A DNA stretch of 45,337 nt from Actinomycetospora straminea (GCF_028737255.1 NZ_JAQZAN010000033.1:1-45337); one strand, 5' to 3'; shown: positions 24,346 to 32,723, numbered from the stretch's first letter. Numbers and translations are program-made. The notes: generated by a model from the sequence alone, not told the origin.

Positions 24346-24523
24346 GCTGATCACCTCCACCTCGTGCATCGCCACGATGAGGCCCCGCGTGACACCTCGG
24401 CAGGGAATTGGCTCGTTCGGGTCATGAACTCCAGCCGTCGGCGTGTCGCACCACTGCGCGACCATCGCCGGATCGGACGCATCGCCCGGCGGCCGTCCGG
24501 CGGCGTGGATACGGTGATCTCCC

Positions 24524-25690
24524 GTGGCCGCTGACGCTCCCGTGCCCGCCGGCGATCCGGCCGTCGAGGTCGTGCCGTTCGTCCTCGACGTGCCCGAGGA
24601 GCAGCTCGCTGACCTGCGAGAACGCCTGCGGCGCGTCCGTCTGCCCGAGCCCGCGACCGATCCGTCGCAGGGCATCGGCCTCGACGCGGTCGGCGAGCTC
24701 TGCCGCGCCTGGCTCGAGGAGCACGACTGGCGCCGCGTCGAGGACGAGCTCAACCGACGTGGTCAGTTCCGCACCGCGATCGATGGGCTCGGGATCCACT
24801 TCCTGCACGTACGGTCACCGCGACGTGACGCTCGGCCACTGCTCGTCACCCACGGGTGGCCCGGCTCGGTGGTCGAGGTCCTCGACGTCCTGGACGCCCT
24901 CGTCGACCCCGGCGACGGTCCCGACGGTCAGGCGCTGCCCGCCTTCCACGTCGTCGCGCCCTCGCTGCCGGGCTACGGGTTCAGCGACAAGCCGACCGGT
25001 CCCGGGTGGGGCGTCGAGCGCATCGCCGACGCCTGGGCGGGGCTCATGGGACGGCTGGGCTACGACCGCTTCCTCGCCCAGGGCGGCGACTGGGGCGCGA
25101 TGGTCACGACCGCGCTCGCCGTCCGGCACCCCGACCGCGTCGCGATGATGCACACGACGATGCCGATGGCGCGGCGCCCCGAGGGGTTCGACGACTCCGC
25201 CCTGTCGGACACCGAGCGGCAGTGGCTCGCCGGGGTGCAGGAGTTCCGCCGGGTCGGCTCGGGCTACTCGGCCCAGCAGCGCACCCGGCCCCAGACGCTG
25301 GGCTACGGCCTCGTCGACTCCCCCGCGGGCCAGCTCGCCTGGATCGCCGAGAAGTTCGTCGCCTGGACCGACGGCGACGGCTTCGGCGGCGTGCCCCGCG
25401 ACCGGGTCCTCGACAACGCGGCGATCTACTGGCTCACCGCGTCCGGGGCCTCGTCGGCGCGGCTGTACTGGGAGAGCTTCGGGGGCACCGACGTCGACTC
25501 CCCGGTGACCGTCCCGAGCGCGGTCTCGATCTTCCCCGCCGAGATGGCCAAGCCGCCGCGGGCCTGGGTCGAGGCGCGCTTCCGCGACCTGCGGCACTGG
25601 AACGTCCTGCCCACCGGCGGGCACTTCGCCTCGCTCGAGGTCCCGGGCGACTTCGTCGACGAGCTGCGCACGGCGTTCGCGCGGGCCTGA
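24524..25690 (+). CDS. Epoxide hydrolase (microsomal/EPHX1-like alpha/beta hydrolase)
   Basis: The product is 388 aa from a GTG. The N-terminal EHN domain begins PFVLDVPEEQLADLRERLR. HGWPGS (His110) is the oxyanion loop, GGDWGA holds nucleophile Asp189, and GGHFASLE holds base His367. A Glu/Asp charge-relay residue is near residue 335. Members hydrate epoxides of xenobiotics, terpenes or juvenile hormones. The stop TGA lies inside a duplicated 15-nt sequence. TACGGT ends 8 nt before the GTG, and no ribosome binding site is seen. Confidence 0.88.
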   Translation: MAADAPVPAGDPAVEVVPFVLDVPEEQLADLRERLRRVRLPEPATDPSQGIGLDAVGELCRAWLEEHDWRRVEDELNRRGQFRTAIDGLGIHFLHVRSPRRDARPLLVTHGWPGSVVEVLDVLDALVDPGDGPDGQALPAFHVVAPSLPGYGFSDKPTGPGWGVERIADAWAGLMGRLGYDRFLAQGGDWGAMVTTALAVRHPDRVAMMHTTMPMARRPEGFDDSALSDTERQWLAGVQEFRRVGSGYSAQQRTRPQTLGYGLVDSPAGQLAWIAEKFVAWTDGDGFGGVPRDRVLDNAAIYWLTASGASSARLYWESFGGTDVDSPVTVPSAVSIFPAEMAKPPRAWVEARFRDLRHWNVLPTGGHFASLEVPGDFVDELRTAFARA

Positions 25691-25751
25691 GTTCGCAGCG
25701 CGCCTGAGTTCGCAGCGAACGGGTATCTCGCTGCTTCTACGCGCGCGAAGT
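25686..25751. repeat. Repeat family III, copy 1, with a duplicated stop segment
   Basis: CCTGAGTTCGCAGCG occurs twice, 17 nt apart (25686 and 25703), and the first copy contains the epoxide hydrolase TGA. It is followed by the palindrome GTTCGC-A-GCGAAC and CTCGCTGCTTCTACGCGCGC, the last shared with the element at 34569. Confidence 0.75.
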
Positions 25752-25760
25752 CCCCGTCGA

Positions 25761-26822
25761 TCACGGGCGCACGACGATCTTCCCCACGCGCTCGGCGACC
25801 GCGAACTCCTCCTGGGCGGTGTGGATCGCCGCCAGCGGGTGGGACGCGGTGACCAGCGGGCGGACCCGCCCCGCGCGGGCGTCGGCGACGAGCTCGTCGA
25901 AGTGCGCCGGCGTGTGCATCGAGGAGCCGACGAGGCTGACGTTGTGCAGGTAGAGCCGGCGCAGGTCGAGGTCGACCCGCGCGCCGGCGATCGCGCCCGC
26001 CACGACCCACCGGCCGCCGTCGCGCACGTGCTCGAGCAGCGCCGGCAGGAGCGCCCCGCCGACGACGTCCACGACGGCGTCGAGCGGACCGCCCGCGGCC
26101 GCGCGCACGGCGGCGGCGACCACGGCCGCGTCGGGGCCCCGGTGCACGACGGCCACCGCACCGGCCGCGCGCACGGCCTGCTCCTTGGCCGGCGCGGTGA
26201 GCGCCACGACACGCGCGCCCCGCGCCGTCGCCAGCTGCACCGCCGCCAGGCCGACGCCGCCCGAGGCGCCGGTGACGAACACGGTCTCGCCCGCGCCGAT
26301 CCCGCCGCGCGCGAGCATCCCCGCCGCGGTCCCGGACGCGACGGGCAGGGCCGCGAGCTCCTCGTCGGACAGCGGGGAGCCGGTGACGTCGTGCGCGCGC
26401 CCGTCGGCGACCACGACGTACTGCGCGAACCCGCCGTCGGCCTCGCTGCCCAGCAGGCCGACCGGGCTCGCGTCGGGACCGGGGCCGTCGTAGAACGCCG
26501 GGTCGACGAGCACCCGCCGGCCGACCCGGGCGGGGTCGACGCCCTCGCCGACGGCCACGACCTCGCCGGCGATGTCCCCGCCCTGGATGCGCGGGAAGTC
26601 GACGGGCCCGCGCCACCCGGCGAGCGCGTCGGGGTCGCCGGGCAGGCCGTAGGCGCCCTGCCGGGTCCAGATGTCGGTGTTGTTCAGCGCCGCCGCGCCC
26701 ACGCGCACGAGCACCTCGCCCGCGCCGGGCCGCGGCACGTCGACCTCGCGGACCTCCAGCAGCTCCGGGCCCCCGAAGCCGGTGAGCACCGCGGCCTGCA
26801 TCGTCTCCGGCACCGCCGCCAT
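25761..26822 (-). CDS. Zinc-independent MDR / NADPH:quinone oxidoreductase
   Basis: The product is 353 aa. ATG at 26822 follows GGAGG. The N-terminal GroES-like domain has ALNNTDIWTRQGAYG where zinc alcohol dehydrogenases have their catalytic Cys, and no structural zinc cysteines are present. The NADP(H) motif is VTGASGGVGLAAVQLA. By family it reduces quinones or alkenals. It diverges from a TetR gene and shares an operator region with it, so it is probably the TetR target. Confidence 0.88.
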   Translation of the reverse strand: MAAVPETMQAAVLTGFGGPELLEVREVDVPRPGAGEVLVRVGAAALNNTDIWTRQGAYGLPGDPDALAGWRGPVDFPRIQGGDIAGEVVAVGEGVDPARVGRRVLVDPAFYDGPGPDASPVGLLGSEADGGFAQYVVVADGRAHDVTGSPLSDEELAALPVASGTAAGMLARGGIGAGETVFVTGASGGVGLAAVQLATARGARVVALTAPAKEQAVRAAGAVAVVHRGPDAAVVAAAVRAAAGGPLDAVVDVVGGALLPALLEHVRDGGRWVVAGAIAGARVDLDLRRLYLHNVSLVGSSMHTPAHFDELVADARAGRVRPLVTASHPLAAIHTAQEEFAVAERVGKIVVRP

Positions 26823-26838
26823 GACCCCTCCTCGACTA

Positions 26839-26878
26839 CACTGACCTGTGAACATCCGCCAAGGTACACAGATCTGTG
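26839..26878. promoter_or_regulatory. Two related palindromes, probable TetR operators
   Basis: CACAGATCTGTG (26867-26878) is a perfect 12-nt palindrome. CACTGACCTGTG (26839-26850) matches it at 10 of 12 positions. The centres are 28 bp apart in the 66-nt gap between the divergent oxidoreductase and TetR genes. Confidence 0.7.
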
Positions 26879-26888
26879 AGATCCCGCC

Positions 26889-27455
26889 ATGACGACGACC
26901 CTCACGCCGGGGGCCCGGCGCATCCTCGAGGTCGCCTCCGAGCTCTTCTACGCCCACGGCATCCACGCGGTCGGCGTGGACACGATCGCGGCCGAGTCGG
27001 GGGTCACCAAGCGCACGCTCTACGACCGCTTCGGGTCGAAGGACGAGCTCGTCGCCGCCTACCTGCGCGCGCGTGACGAGCGCTGGCGGGCGCGGGTCAC
27101 CGCCGCCGTCGAGGCCGAGACCGACCCGGTGCGCCGGGCGCTCGCGCCGTTCGTGGTGCTCGAGGCGTGGATGGTCGACGCCGACCGCGGCTGCGCGTTC
27201 GTCAACGCCTTCGCCGAGCTCGACCGCGCCGACCACCCCGGCCGCGCGGTCATCGACGACGAGAAGCGCTGGCTGCGCGAGCTGTTCGCGACCGAGCTGG
27301 CGCGGGCGGGGCTGACCGACCCCGACCTCGCGCTCCAGCTGCTCGTCCTGCACGAGGGCGCGATGGTCGCCTCCGCCGCCGCGGCGACCCCGGACGCCCC
27401 GCGCGTGGCCACGGCGGCCGCCCGGGCGCTCGTGGGGTGCGCTCCGCGCAGGTGA
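26889..27455 (+). CDS. TetR-family repressor
   Basis: The product is 188 aa. The N-terminal helix-turn-helix is classical: RRILEVASELFYAHGIHAVG, then IAAESGVTKRTLYDRFGSKDEL. The C-terminal ligand-binding domain is compact with two Cys-free helices. It very likely represses itself and the divergent oxidoreductase through the palindromes between them. The last residues CAPRR and the TGA stop come from repeat family I, identical to the end of the protein at 8923. Confidence 0.9.
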   Translation: MTTTLTPGARRILEVASELFYAHGIHAVGVDTIAAESGVTKRTLYDRFGSKDELVAAYLRARDERWRARVTAAVEAETDPVRRALAPFVVLEAWMVDADRGCAFVNAFAELDRADHPGRAVIDDEKRWLRELFATELARAGLTDPDLALQLLVLHEGAMVASAAAATPDAPRVATAAARALVGCAPRR

Positions 27456-27504
27456 GCAGAAAGGAGTGCTGGAGCACGCTGTTCTGCTCACCTGCCGAAG
27501 GCAC
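27437..27504. repeat. Repeat family I, copy 3
   Basis: The 40-nt core is at 27452-27491 (15 of 18 arm positions pair, loop TGGA). The left arm encodes the TetR C-terminus and stop. The right arm gives the stop of DNA polymerase IV on the other strand. Outer arms are 15 nt on the left and shortened on the right. Confidence 0.85.
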
Positions 27505-28816
27505 CGAGCGGGTCGGCGCGGCTGAGGGCCGGGTCGTCGGCGCGGAAGGTGCGGGCGCGGCCGGGGCCGGTCGTGGCGGTCTCGAACCGCACGGTGACGC
27601 GGCCGTGCCCGGCGCCCTGCACCCAGCCGTGGCCGTGCTCGGGATGGGCGACGTCGTCGCCGGTGCGCCACTCGCGTCCCGGCTCGGGCTCCTCGGGCGC
27701 CTCCACCGGGACCGATGCCGGCGCCGGCGCCGACGCCGGGGTGGGCGACGATGCGGGCGCGCCGGGGAAGAGCGCCTCCTGCACCGCGGTCGTCAGCCCG
27801 GAGAACGAGACGCCGACGAGCCGGACGCCGGCGTCGGGCAGCGCGGCGACGGCGAGGCGCTGGGCGGTGTCGGTGAGGGTCGCGAGGTCGGTGGTGGCGT
27901 CGGCGTGGGTCTCGGCCCGGCTCGTCGTCCCGAACGACGCGCTGCGGATCTTCACGCTGACCGTGCGCGCCGCCCGGTGCGAGGCGACCAGGCGCCGGTG
28001 CGCGCCCTCGGCCAGCTCGGCGACGGCCGCCCGCACGGCGCCGAGGTCCGAGAGGTCCTCGTCGAACGTCGTCTCCGCGCTGACCTGCTTCGCCTCGCCC
28101 CGCTCCACCAGCGGGCGGTCGTCGAGCCCGCGCGCGAGCCGGTGCAGACCGGTGCCGACGGCCGCGCCGAGCAGGGCCGTGACGTCGGCGAGGTCCATCG
28201 CGGCGAGCGCGGCCACGGTCTCGACGCCGCTGCGGTGCAGCGTGGCCTCGGCGACCGGCCCGATGCCCCACAGCGCACGCACCGGCAGCGGGTCGAGCAG
28301 CGCGCGCTCGCCACCCTGGGCGACGACGTGGACACCGTCGGGCTTCGCGAGCCCCGACGCGATCTTGGCGACCTGCTTGCCCGAGCCCGCGCCGACCGAC
28401 ACCGCGAGCCCCGTCTCGGAGCGGACCTCCGTCCGCAGCCGGTCGGCGAAGGCGCGCACGTCGTCGGCGTCGGCGTCGGCGAGCGCCTCGGGCTCGGCGA
28501 ACGTCTCGTCGTAGGCGATCTGCTCGAGCACCGGCGCCCACGCCCGCACGACGCCGAAGAACCGCTCGGAGAGCACCCGGTAGAGCGCGGTGCGCGGGGG
28601 CAGCGCCGTGGCGTGCGGGCACAGCCGGCGCGCCTGGCCCATCGGCATCGCCGACCGGGCCCCGTACGCCTTGGCCTCGCCGCTGGCACCGGCCACGATC
28701 CCGCGCGGCCCGAGCCCGCCGACGAGCACCGGGCGCCCGCGCAGCGTCGGGCGGGTCAGCTGCTCGGCCGACGCGAAGAACGAGTCGAGGTCGAGGTGCA
28801 GGACCCAGCGGGGCAC
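27488..28816 (-). CDS. dinB: DNA polymerase IV (Y-family)
   Basis: The product is 442 aa from a GTG at 28816, 4 nt after the HAD stop. Catalytic acidic residues are in HLDLDSFFASAEQ and AYDETFAEP; the latter replaces the usual S-x-DE-A motif but keeps Asp-Glu. A helix-hairpin-helix region (LPVRALWGIGPVAEATLHRSG) and little-finger domain follow. A Pro/Ala linker leads to an actinobacteria-specific end, DDVAHPEHGHGWVQGAGHGRV with TFRADDPALSRADPLG. It carries out translesion synthesis and is the last gene of the FkbM operon. Its stop is in repeat family I. Confidence 0.9.
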   Translation of the reverse strand: MPRWVLHLDLDSFFASAEQLTRPTLRGRPVLVGGLGPRGIVAGASGEAKAYGARSAMPMGQARRLCPHATALPPRTALYRVLSERFFGVVRAWAPVLEQIAYDETFAEPEALADADADDVRAFADRLRTEVRSETGLAVSVGAGSGKQVAKIASGLAKPDGVHVVAQGGERALLDPLPVRALWGIGPVAEATLHRSGVETVAALAAMDLADVTALLGAAVGTGLHRLARGLDDRPLVERGEAKQVSAETTFDEDLSDLGAVRAAVAELAEGAHRRLVASHRAARTVSVKIRSASFGTTSRAETHADATTDLATLTDTAQRLAVAALPDAGVRLVGVSFSGLTTAVQEALFPGAPASSPTPASAPAPASVPVEAPEEPEPGREWRTGDDVAHPEHGHGWVQGAGHGRVTVRFETATTGPGRARTFRADDPALSRADPLGAFGR

Positions 28817-28820
28817 GTGC

Positions 28821-29309
28821 TCAGGATGCCCCGAGCGCCCACAGCTCGTCCGGGTGCTCGAGCACGACGCGCGCCCCGGCCTCGCGCAGCGCCGCGGGCC
28901 GCGTGCCGCCCCAGGCCACGCCGATCGCCAGGAGGTCGTGGGCGAGCGCGGCCGCGATGTCGGCGGGGCCGTCGCCGAGCATCGGGGTGCCGGGCGCCGC
29001 CGCGGTGATCCCCAGCCCGAGCAGCGCCTCGCCCACCACGGCGGTCTTGCCCGCGTCGACGCCGTCGGGCCCGCGGCCGGCGACGCTGTCGACACACCGG
29101 AGCAGCCCCAGCTCGTCGAGCACCCGGCGCGCCACCCGCGTCGACGCCGACGTGGCCACGGCCAGCGGCACCCCGCGCGCGTGCAGGCCCTCGACCAGCC
29201 CGACCACACCCTGCGCGGGCCGGGTGGTGCCGGGGACGGTGAGCGTGCCGTCGAGGTCGAGCACGACGGCGGGGAACGGGGGCGTCACGGTCCCCGAGTG
29301 TGGGCTCAC
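28821..29309 (-). CDS. HAD-family phosphatase
   Basis: The product is 162 aa. The GTG at 29309 overlaps the upstream stop as GTGA; another GTG at 29288 is possible. Motif I is LDLDGTLT with nucleophile Asp18, motif II AVATSAS, and the late motif MLGDGPADIAAA. The cap is small, so it probably handles small phosphorylated metabolites. Its position after a CDP-alcohol phosphatidyltransferase would suit dephosphorylation of a phosphatidylglycerol-phosphate- or inositol-phosphate-like product (inference from context). Confidence 0.85.
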   Translation of the reverse strand: MSPHSGTVTPPFPAVVLDLDGTLTVPGTTRPAQGVVGLVEGLHARGVPLAVATSASTRVARRVLDELGLLRCVDSVAGRGPDGVDAGKTAVVGEALLGLGITAAAPGTPMLGDGPADIAAALAHDLLAIGVAWGGTRPAALREAGARVVLEHPDELWALGAS

Positions 29310-30019
29310 CCGACCGTGCGGGCGTCGGCGGCCCGCCACAGCCACACCACCGACACCCCGAACGACCACACCAGCGCCACCAGGGCCACCGCGACCAGCG
29401 CCAGCTCGACGCCCACCGGCAGCACCCCGGCCGCCGCGACGATGAGCGCCACGCCCTGCAGCGCCGCCACCAGCTTCGCCGACCGCCGCACGGGCAGCTC
29501 GCCGCGCAGCCACGGCAGGACCCGCGCGGCGGCGACGAACGCGTAGCGCAGCAGGGCCACCGCCAGCACCCACGGCGCCCCGGTGACCAGGGCGACGTGC
29601 ACGGCCAGCACGAGCAGCAGGAGCGCGTCGAACTCGACGTCGAGGCGGGCGCCGAGCGCCGAGGCGGTGCCGGTGCGCCGGGCGACGGGGCCGTCGACCC
29701 CGTCGAGGGCGAGCGCGACGACCGTCAGCGTCACCAGCGCCGCCGACGCGGCGTCCCGCCCGACCAGGGCGACGGCGGCGACGACGAGCGCGCCGCGGGC
29801 GAGCGTGATGCTCCCGGCCGGACCGAGCGTCGCGACCCCCGCGCCGGCGGCCGCACGGACCACGAGCACGCCGGCCACCACGGCCACCAGCACCGCGACC
29901 CCCACGCCCACCGCATTCACCCCGACGACCGCCGCGAGCAGCGCGAGGACCCCGGCCAGCAGGGCCGCCGCCGCCGCGAGCTGGACGGCCACGGGCGTGG
30001 CGAGGGACCGGCGGATCAT
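29306..30019 (-). CDS. CDP-alcohol phosphatidyltransferase family membrane protein
   Basis: The product is 237 aa. The catalytic signature is complete, D-x2-D-G-x2-A-R-x8-G-x3-D-x3-D: Asp106, Asp109, Gly110, Ala113, Arg114, Gly123, Asp127 and Asp131. About six to seven membrane helices surround it, and an N-terminal extension of about 60 residues adds two helices. The enzymes join CDP-diacylglycerol (or CDP-archaeol-like donors) to an alcohol. The alcohol is unknown. Overlaps of 4 nt on both sides place it in the FkbM/HAD/dinB operon. Confidence 0.85.
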   Translation of the reverse strand: MIRRSLATPVAVQLAAAAALLAGVLALLAAVVGVNAVGVGVAVLVAVVAGVLVVRAAAGAGVATLGPAGSITLARGALVVAAVALVGRDAASAALVTLTVVALALDGVDGPVARRTGTASALGARLDVEFDALLLLVLAVHVALVTGAPWVLAVALLRYAFVAAARVLPWLRGELPVRRSAKLVAALQGVALIVAAAGVLPVGVELALVAVALVALVWSFGVSVVWLWRAADARTVG

Positions 30020-30804
30020 GGCCGTCCAGGATGCCGGATCTCCGGGGACACGACACCGCCGTGCGGGCGGGCGTAGACGTCGCCCGAGCGCCCTGCCGGG
30101 CGGCGCCGGTCGAGCAGCGCCACCAGCTCGTCCGCGTCGAGCCAGCGGTCGCCCGCGGTGGTGTCCCAGCGCATCGTCTCGATCGGCGAGTAGCGGTAGC
30201 GGTGCGGCCCGAGCGCCTCGACGCGGGCGAGCGCGGCGAGCGCGGCGTCGTGGGCCGCGGGCAGGTACTCGAACGACAGCGCCGGCAGCGGCCGCGACAG
30301 ACCCGCCAGCACCTCCGCCTCGAACCCCTCCACGTCGATCTTGCAGAAGGCCGGGACCCCGTGCGCGGCGACGAGCTCGTCGAGCGTCGTGACGGGCACC
30401 GTCACCGTGTCCTGCCAGCGCACGGACGTGAACCCGGCGTCGCCCGACACCGTCTCGCGCCACGCGGACGACACCGTCGACACCGTCGGCGTCGCGCGGG
30501 AGATGCCCAGCTCGGCGGTGCCCGGCGCGGCCCCGAGCGCCGTCGGCAGCACGGTCACCTGCGGGTCGCGGCCGAAGAACAGGCGCAGGAGGCGCACGAA
30601 GTCGGGCTGCGGCTCGACGGCGACCACCCGCGCGCCCAGCGCCCGCCACGCCCGCACCCGGTTGCCGGCGTGCGCGCCGACGTCGACGGCGAGGTCGCCC
30701 GGGCCGAGGAACTGCCCGTAGAAGGCGCGCATCCGGCGCTGTCGACCCGGGATGCCGTGGTACATCGCGAGGGACCGGGCGATCCCGGCGGCTCGGGCCA
30801 GCAC
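30016..30804 (-). CDS. FkbM-family methyltransferase
   Basis: The product is 262 aa. The SAM loop is AVDVGAHAGNRVRAW with VVAVEPQP for the ribose acid. TLDELVAAHGVPAFCKIDVEGFEAEVL is the FkbM signature. Members O-methylate sugars, glycolipids or polyketides. The stop overlaps the phosphatidyltransferase start as ATGA, so it heads the four-gene unit. The head-group product of the next gene is a possible substrate. Confidence 0.85.
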   Translation of the reverse strand: MLARAAGIARSLAMYHGIPGRQRRMRAFYGQFLGPGDLAVDVGAHAGNRVRAWRALGARVVAVEPQPDFVRLLRLFFGRDPQVTVLPTALGAAPGTAELGISRATPTVSTVSSAWRETVSGDAGFTSVRWQDTVTVPVTTLDELVAAHGVPAFCKIDVEGFEAEVLAGLSRPLPALSFEYLPAAHDAALAALARVEALGPHRYRYSPIETMRWDTTAGDRWLDADELVALLDRRRPAGRSGDVYARPHGGVVSPEIRHPGRP

Positions 30805-30859
30805 CCGGACGAGGGTAGGTGAGCGGTTGTCCGCCGGGCGCGCTGGTTACCCGCGGCCC

Positions 30860-31072
30860 ATGGGTTACGACGTCACGCAGGTGCAGAAGACGCTCGCCGG
30901 TTTCCAGTACCCGGGCGGGCCCGAGGACCTGGCCTCGCACGCGAGCTCGAACGGTGCGGACCAGCAGCTCGTCGACACGCTGAAGAACATGGACAAGCAG
31001 CAGTTCGACGGCCCCAACGCCGTCATGGCGAAGCTCAGCGAGGCCGGGGTGCTGGGCGGCAGCAGCAACTAG
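30860..31072 (+). CDS. DUF2795 small protein
   Basis: The product is 70 aa. VQKTLAGFQYPGGPEDLASHASSNG and QFDGPNAVMAKLSEAG are typical of DUF2795, a small winged-helix-like fold of unknown role common in actinobacteria. It diverges from the FkbM gene and is followed by a strong hairpin. Confidence 0.8.
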   Translation: MGYDVTQVQKTLAGFQYPGGPEDLASHASSNGADQQLVDTLKNMDKQQFDGPNAVMAKLSEAGVLGGSSN

Positions 31073-31092
31073 GCCGTTCGCCGACCCCGCCC

Positions 31093-31145
31093 GACGAACG
31101 CACGGCGCTCTCGGTGCTTCGACAGCACCGAGAGCGCCGTTCGTC
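31093..31145 (+). terminator. Strong hairpin after the DUF2795 gene
   Basis: A 16-nt arm starting CGGCGCTCTCGGTGCT pairs perfectly with its partner around TCGAC, and flanking GACGAA/TTCGTC extend the stem past a small bulge. No U-tract follows. The next gene on the other strand ends at 31198, so it could also serve that transcript. Confidence 0.8.
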
Positions 31146-31197
31146 CATTCCGGGCGCGCGCAGACGGCCGGAGACGCTGCTCCGGGCGGACCTGGAG

Positions 31198-31461
31198 TCA
31201 GTGCGGCAGCGTCGGCAGGCCCCGGGAGACCATGTCCCGGGCGCCCTCGAGCGTCCCGTCGCCCACCCACGTGTTCGGGTCGAGCTGCGAGACGTTCCAG
31301 CCGCCGGGGCGCACGCGGGTGGAGTAGAGGAACGTGTCCTTGTTCTCCACCCACTGGATCTCGTAGTCGATCGTCGAGGGGCCCGCGGAGCTCCAGCGCC
31401 AGGCCGCCCCGGACCCGCGCGAGGTCTCGTGGATCTCGACGCCGTCCACCTCGATGGCCAT
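31198..31461 (-). CDS. Small conserved hypothetical protein
   Basis: The product is 87 aa from the ATG at 31461, preceded by GGAAGGGG. MAIEVDGVEIHETSRGSGAAWRW leads into alternating strands, and WVENKDTFLYSTRVRP suggests a small beta-rich fold. I recognise no family. It is followed downstream by no co-directional gene within 200 nt. Confidence 0.55.
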   Translation of the reverse strand: MAIEVDGVEIHETSRGSGAAWRWSSAGPSTIDYEIQWVENKDTFLYSTRVRPGGWNVSQLDPNTWVGDGTLEGARDMVSRGLPTLPH

Positions 31462-31537
31462 GCCCACCCCTTCCGGCCCGGGATGAGCCGTTCGGAGCAG
31501 CAATCTACCGGCCGTCCGGCCCGACGACGTGGCCCCG

Positions 31538-31780
31538 TCAGGCGGCCGAGTGCGGCGCCCACCCCTCGCGGGTGAGGGCACCGACGATGCGGACGGCCTC
31601 GCGGCGGTGGACGTCGGCCTGGTGGGTCGTCCAGCTCCACTGCTCGCACTCCGCGTGCAGGAGGTGGCAGACGACGGTGACGGCGTGCTCGCGGTCGTCC
31701 GCGGTGACGTCCGGGGGTTTCGGGCGCGCGCCCGGGCGCATCAGCTGCGCGACGGGCGAGTGGGCGGGAACGGCACTCAT
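31538..31780 (-). CDS. Small hypothetical helical protein
   Basis: The product is 80 aa. ATG at 31780 follows GGGGAGG. VVCHLLHAECEQWSWTTHQADVHRREAVRIVGAL should be helical; two His/Cys pairs are present but without a clear metal pattern. I recognise no family. A TGACACCTC sequence lies 75 nt upstream, as it does before the small gene at 24118. Confidence 0.55.
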   Translation of the reverse strand: MSAVPAHSPVAQLMRPGARPKPPDVTADDREHAVTVVCHLLHAECEQWSWTTHQADVHRREAVRIVGALTREGWAPHSAA

Positions 31781-31975
31781 GACGGACCTCCCCTGCGGCG
31801 GCCGGCGGAGCGGCGACCCGGGTCGTGTGCGGGCGGCGACGGCGACGCGCGGCCTGACACCTCGAGGGTGACCGCCCCGGATCACGCAGGAAACGACAGG
31901 GGACCGAGGCCACAGCGCCGCGACGGGGACGTTCGCCACAGCCGACGGACCCGCCGGACCTGCATGATGGCCGCC

Positions 31976-32722
31976 ATGGCCACAGCGAGGGAGCCGGCGG
32001 CCGGCTGGACCGTGGAGCTCGACGACACCCCCGGGCGACGTCAGGCGCAGGAGGAGTTCCTGCTCCACCACCCCGACGGCACCGACGAACGGATCACGCT
32101 GCACGACTACGCGCGGGTCTACGACGTGCCCGGGCTGTACGAGGAGGTCGTCCAGCGCCGCCTGGAGTGCGCGTCGCCCGCCACCGTCGCGGGCGCGCTC
32201 GTCGAGGCCGCGGAGGCCGAGGGCCGCCCGGTCGGGGAGCTGCGCGCCTTCGACCTCGGCGCCGGCAACGGCGTCGTCGGCGAGGAGCTGCGTGACCGGG
32301 GCGTCGCCGTCGTCGCCGGCGCCGACGGCATCCCCGAGGCCCGCGACGCCGCGCACCGCGACCGTCCCGGGCTCTACCGGCACTACCTCGTCGGCGAGCG
32401 GCTCGACGTCGAGCAGGTGACCCGGCTGGTGCGCGACGAGGCCCTCACCGCGCTCGTCGCGGCCGGCGCCGTCGGCGAGGGCCACGTCCCGGTGGACGCC
32501 CTCGCGCAGCTGTGGGACGCGTTCCCGCCCGGGTCGTTCCTGGCGCTGACCCTGGCCGGCGGGGAGGCCGACCACGACGTCACCGACGTCGAGGCGATGA
32601 TCGAGGCGACCGCCGGGTCGGCGCACCCGTCGCAGGTCCTGGTGCGGCGGCGGTTCCGGCACCGGCTGAGCATGGCCGGCAACGACCTGCACTACCTGGT
32701 GCTGGTCGCGGTGAAGCGCTAG
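31976..32722 (+). CDS. Class I SAM-dependent methyltransferase
   Basis: The product is 248 aa. The ATG at 31976 is used; two upstream ATGs (31964, 31967) are in frame. FDLGAGNGVVGEEL is the SAM-binding loop and DHDVTDVEAMIEATAGSAHPS a later helix. The first 75 residues include LHDYARVYDVPGLYEEVVQRRLEC, which caps the fold in this subfamily. The substrate is unknown. Its stop lies 1 nt from the convergent gene's stop. Confidence 0.75.
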   Translation: MATAREPAAGWTVELDDTPGRRQAQEEFLLHHPDGTDERITLHDYARVYDVPGLYEEVVQRRLECASPATVAGALVEAAEAEGRPVGELRAFDLGAGNGVVGEELRDRGVAVVAGADGIPEARDAAHRDRPGLYRHYLVGERLDVEQVTRLVRDEALTALVAAGAVGEGHVPVDALAQLWDAFPPGSFLALTLAGGEADHDVTDVEAMIEATAGSAHPSQVLVRRRFRHRLSMAGNDLHYLVLVAVKR

Positions 32723-32723
32723 C

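Noticed and set aside
26823..28622. Upstream part of the long minus-strand frame that ends with the oxidoreductase
   Set aside because: It is antisense to TetR and out of frame with dinB; only the part from 26822 downward is a gene, with a ribosome site at its ATG.
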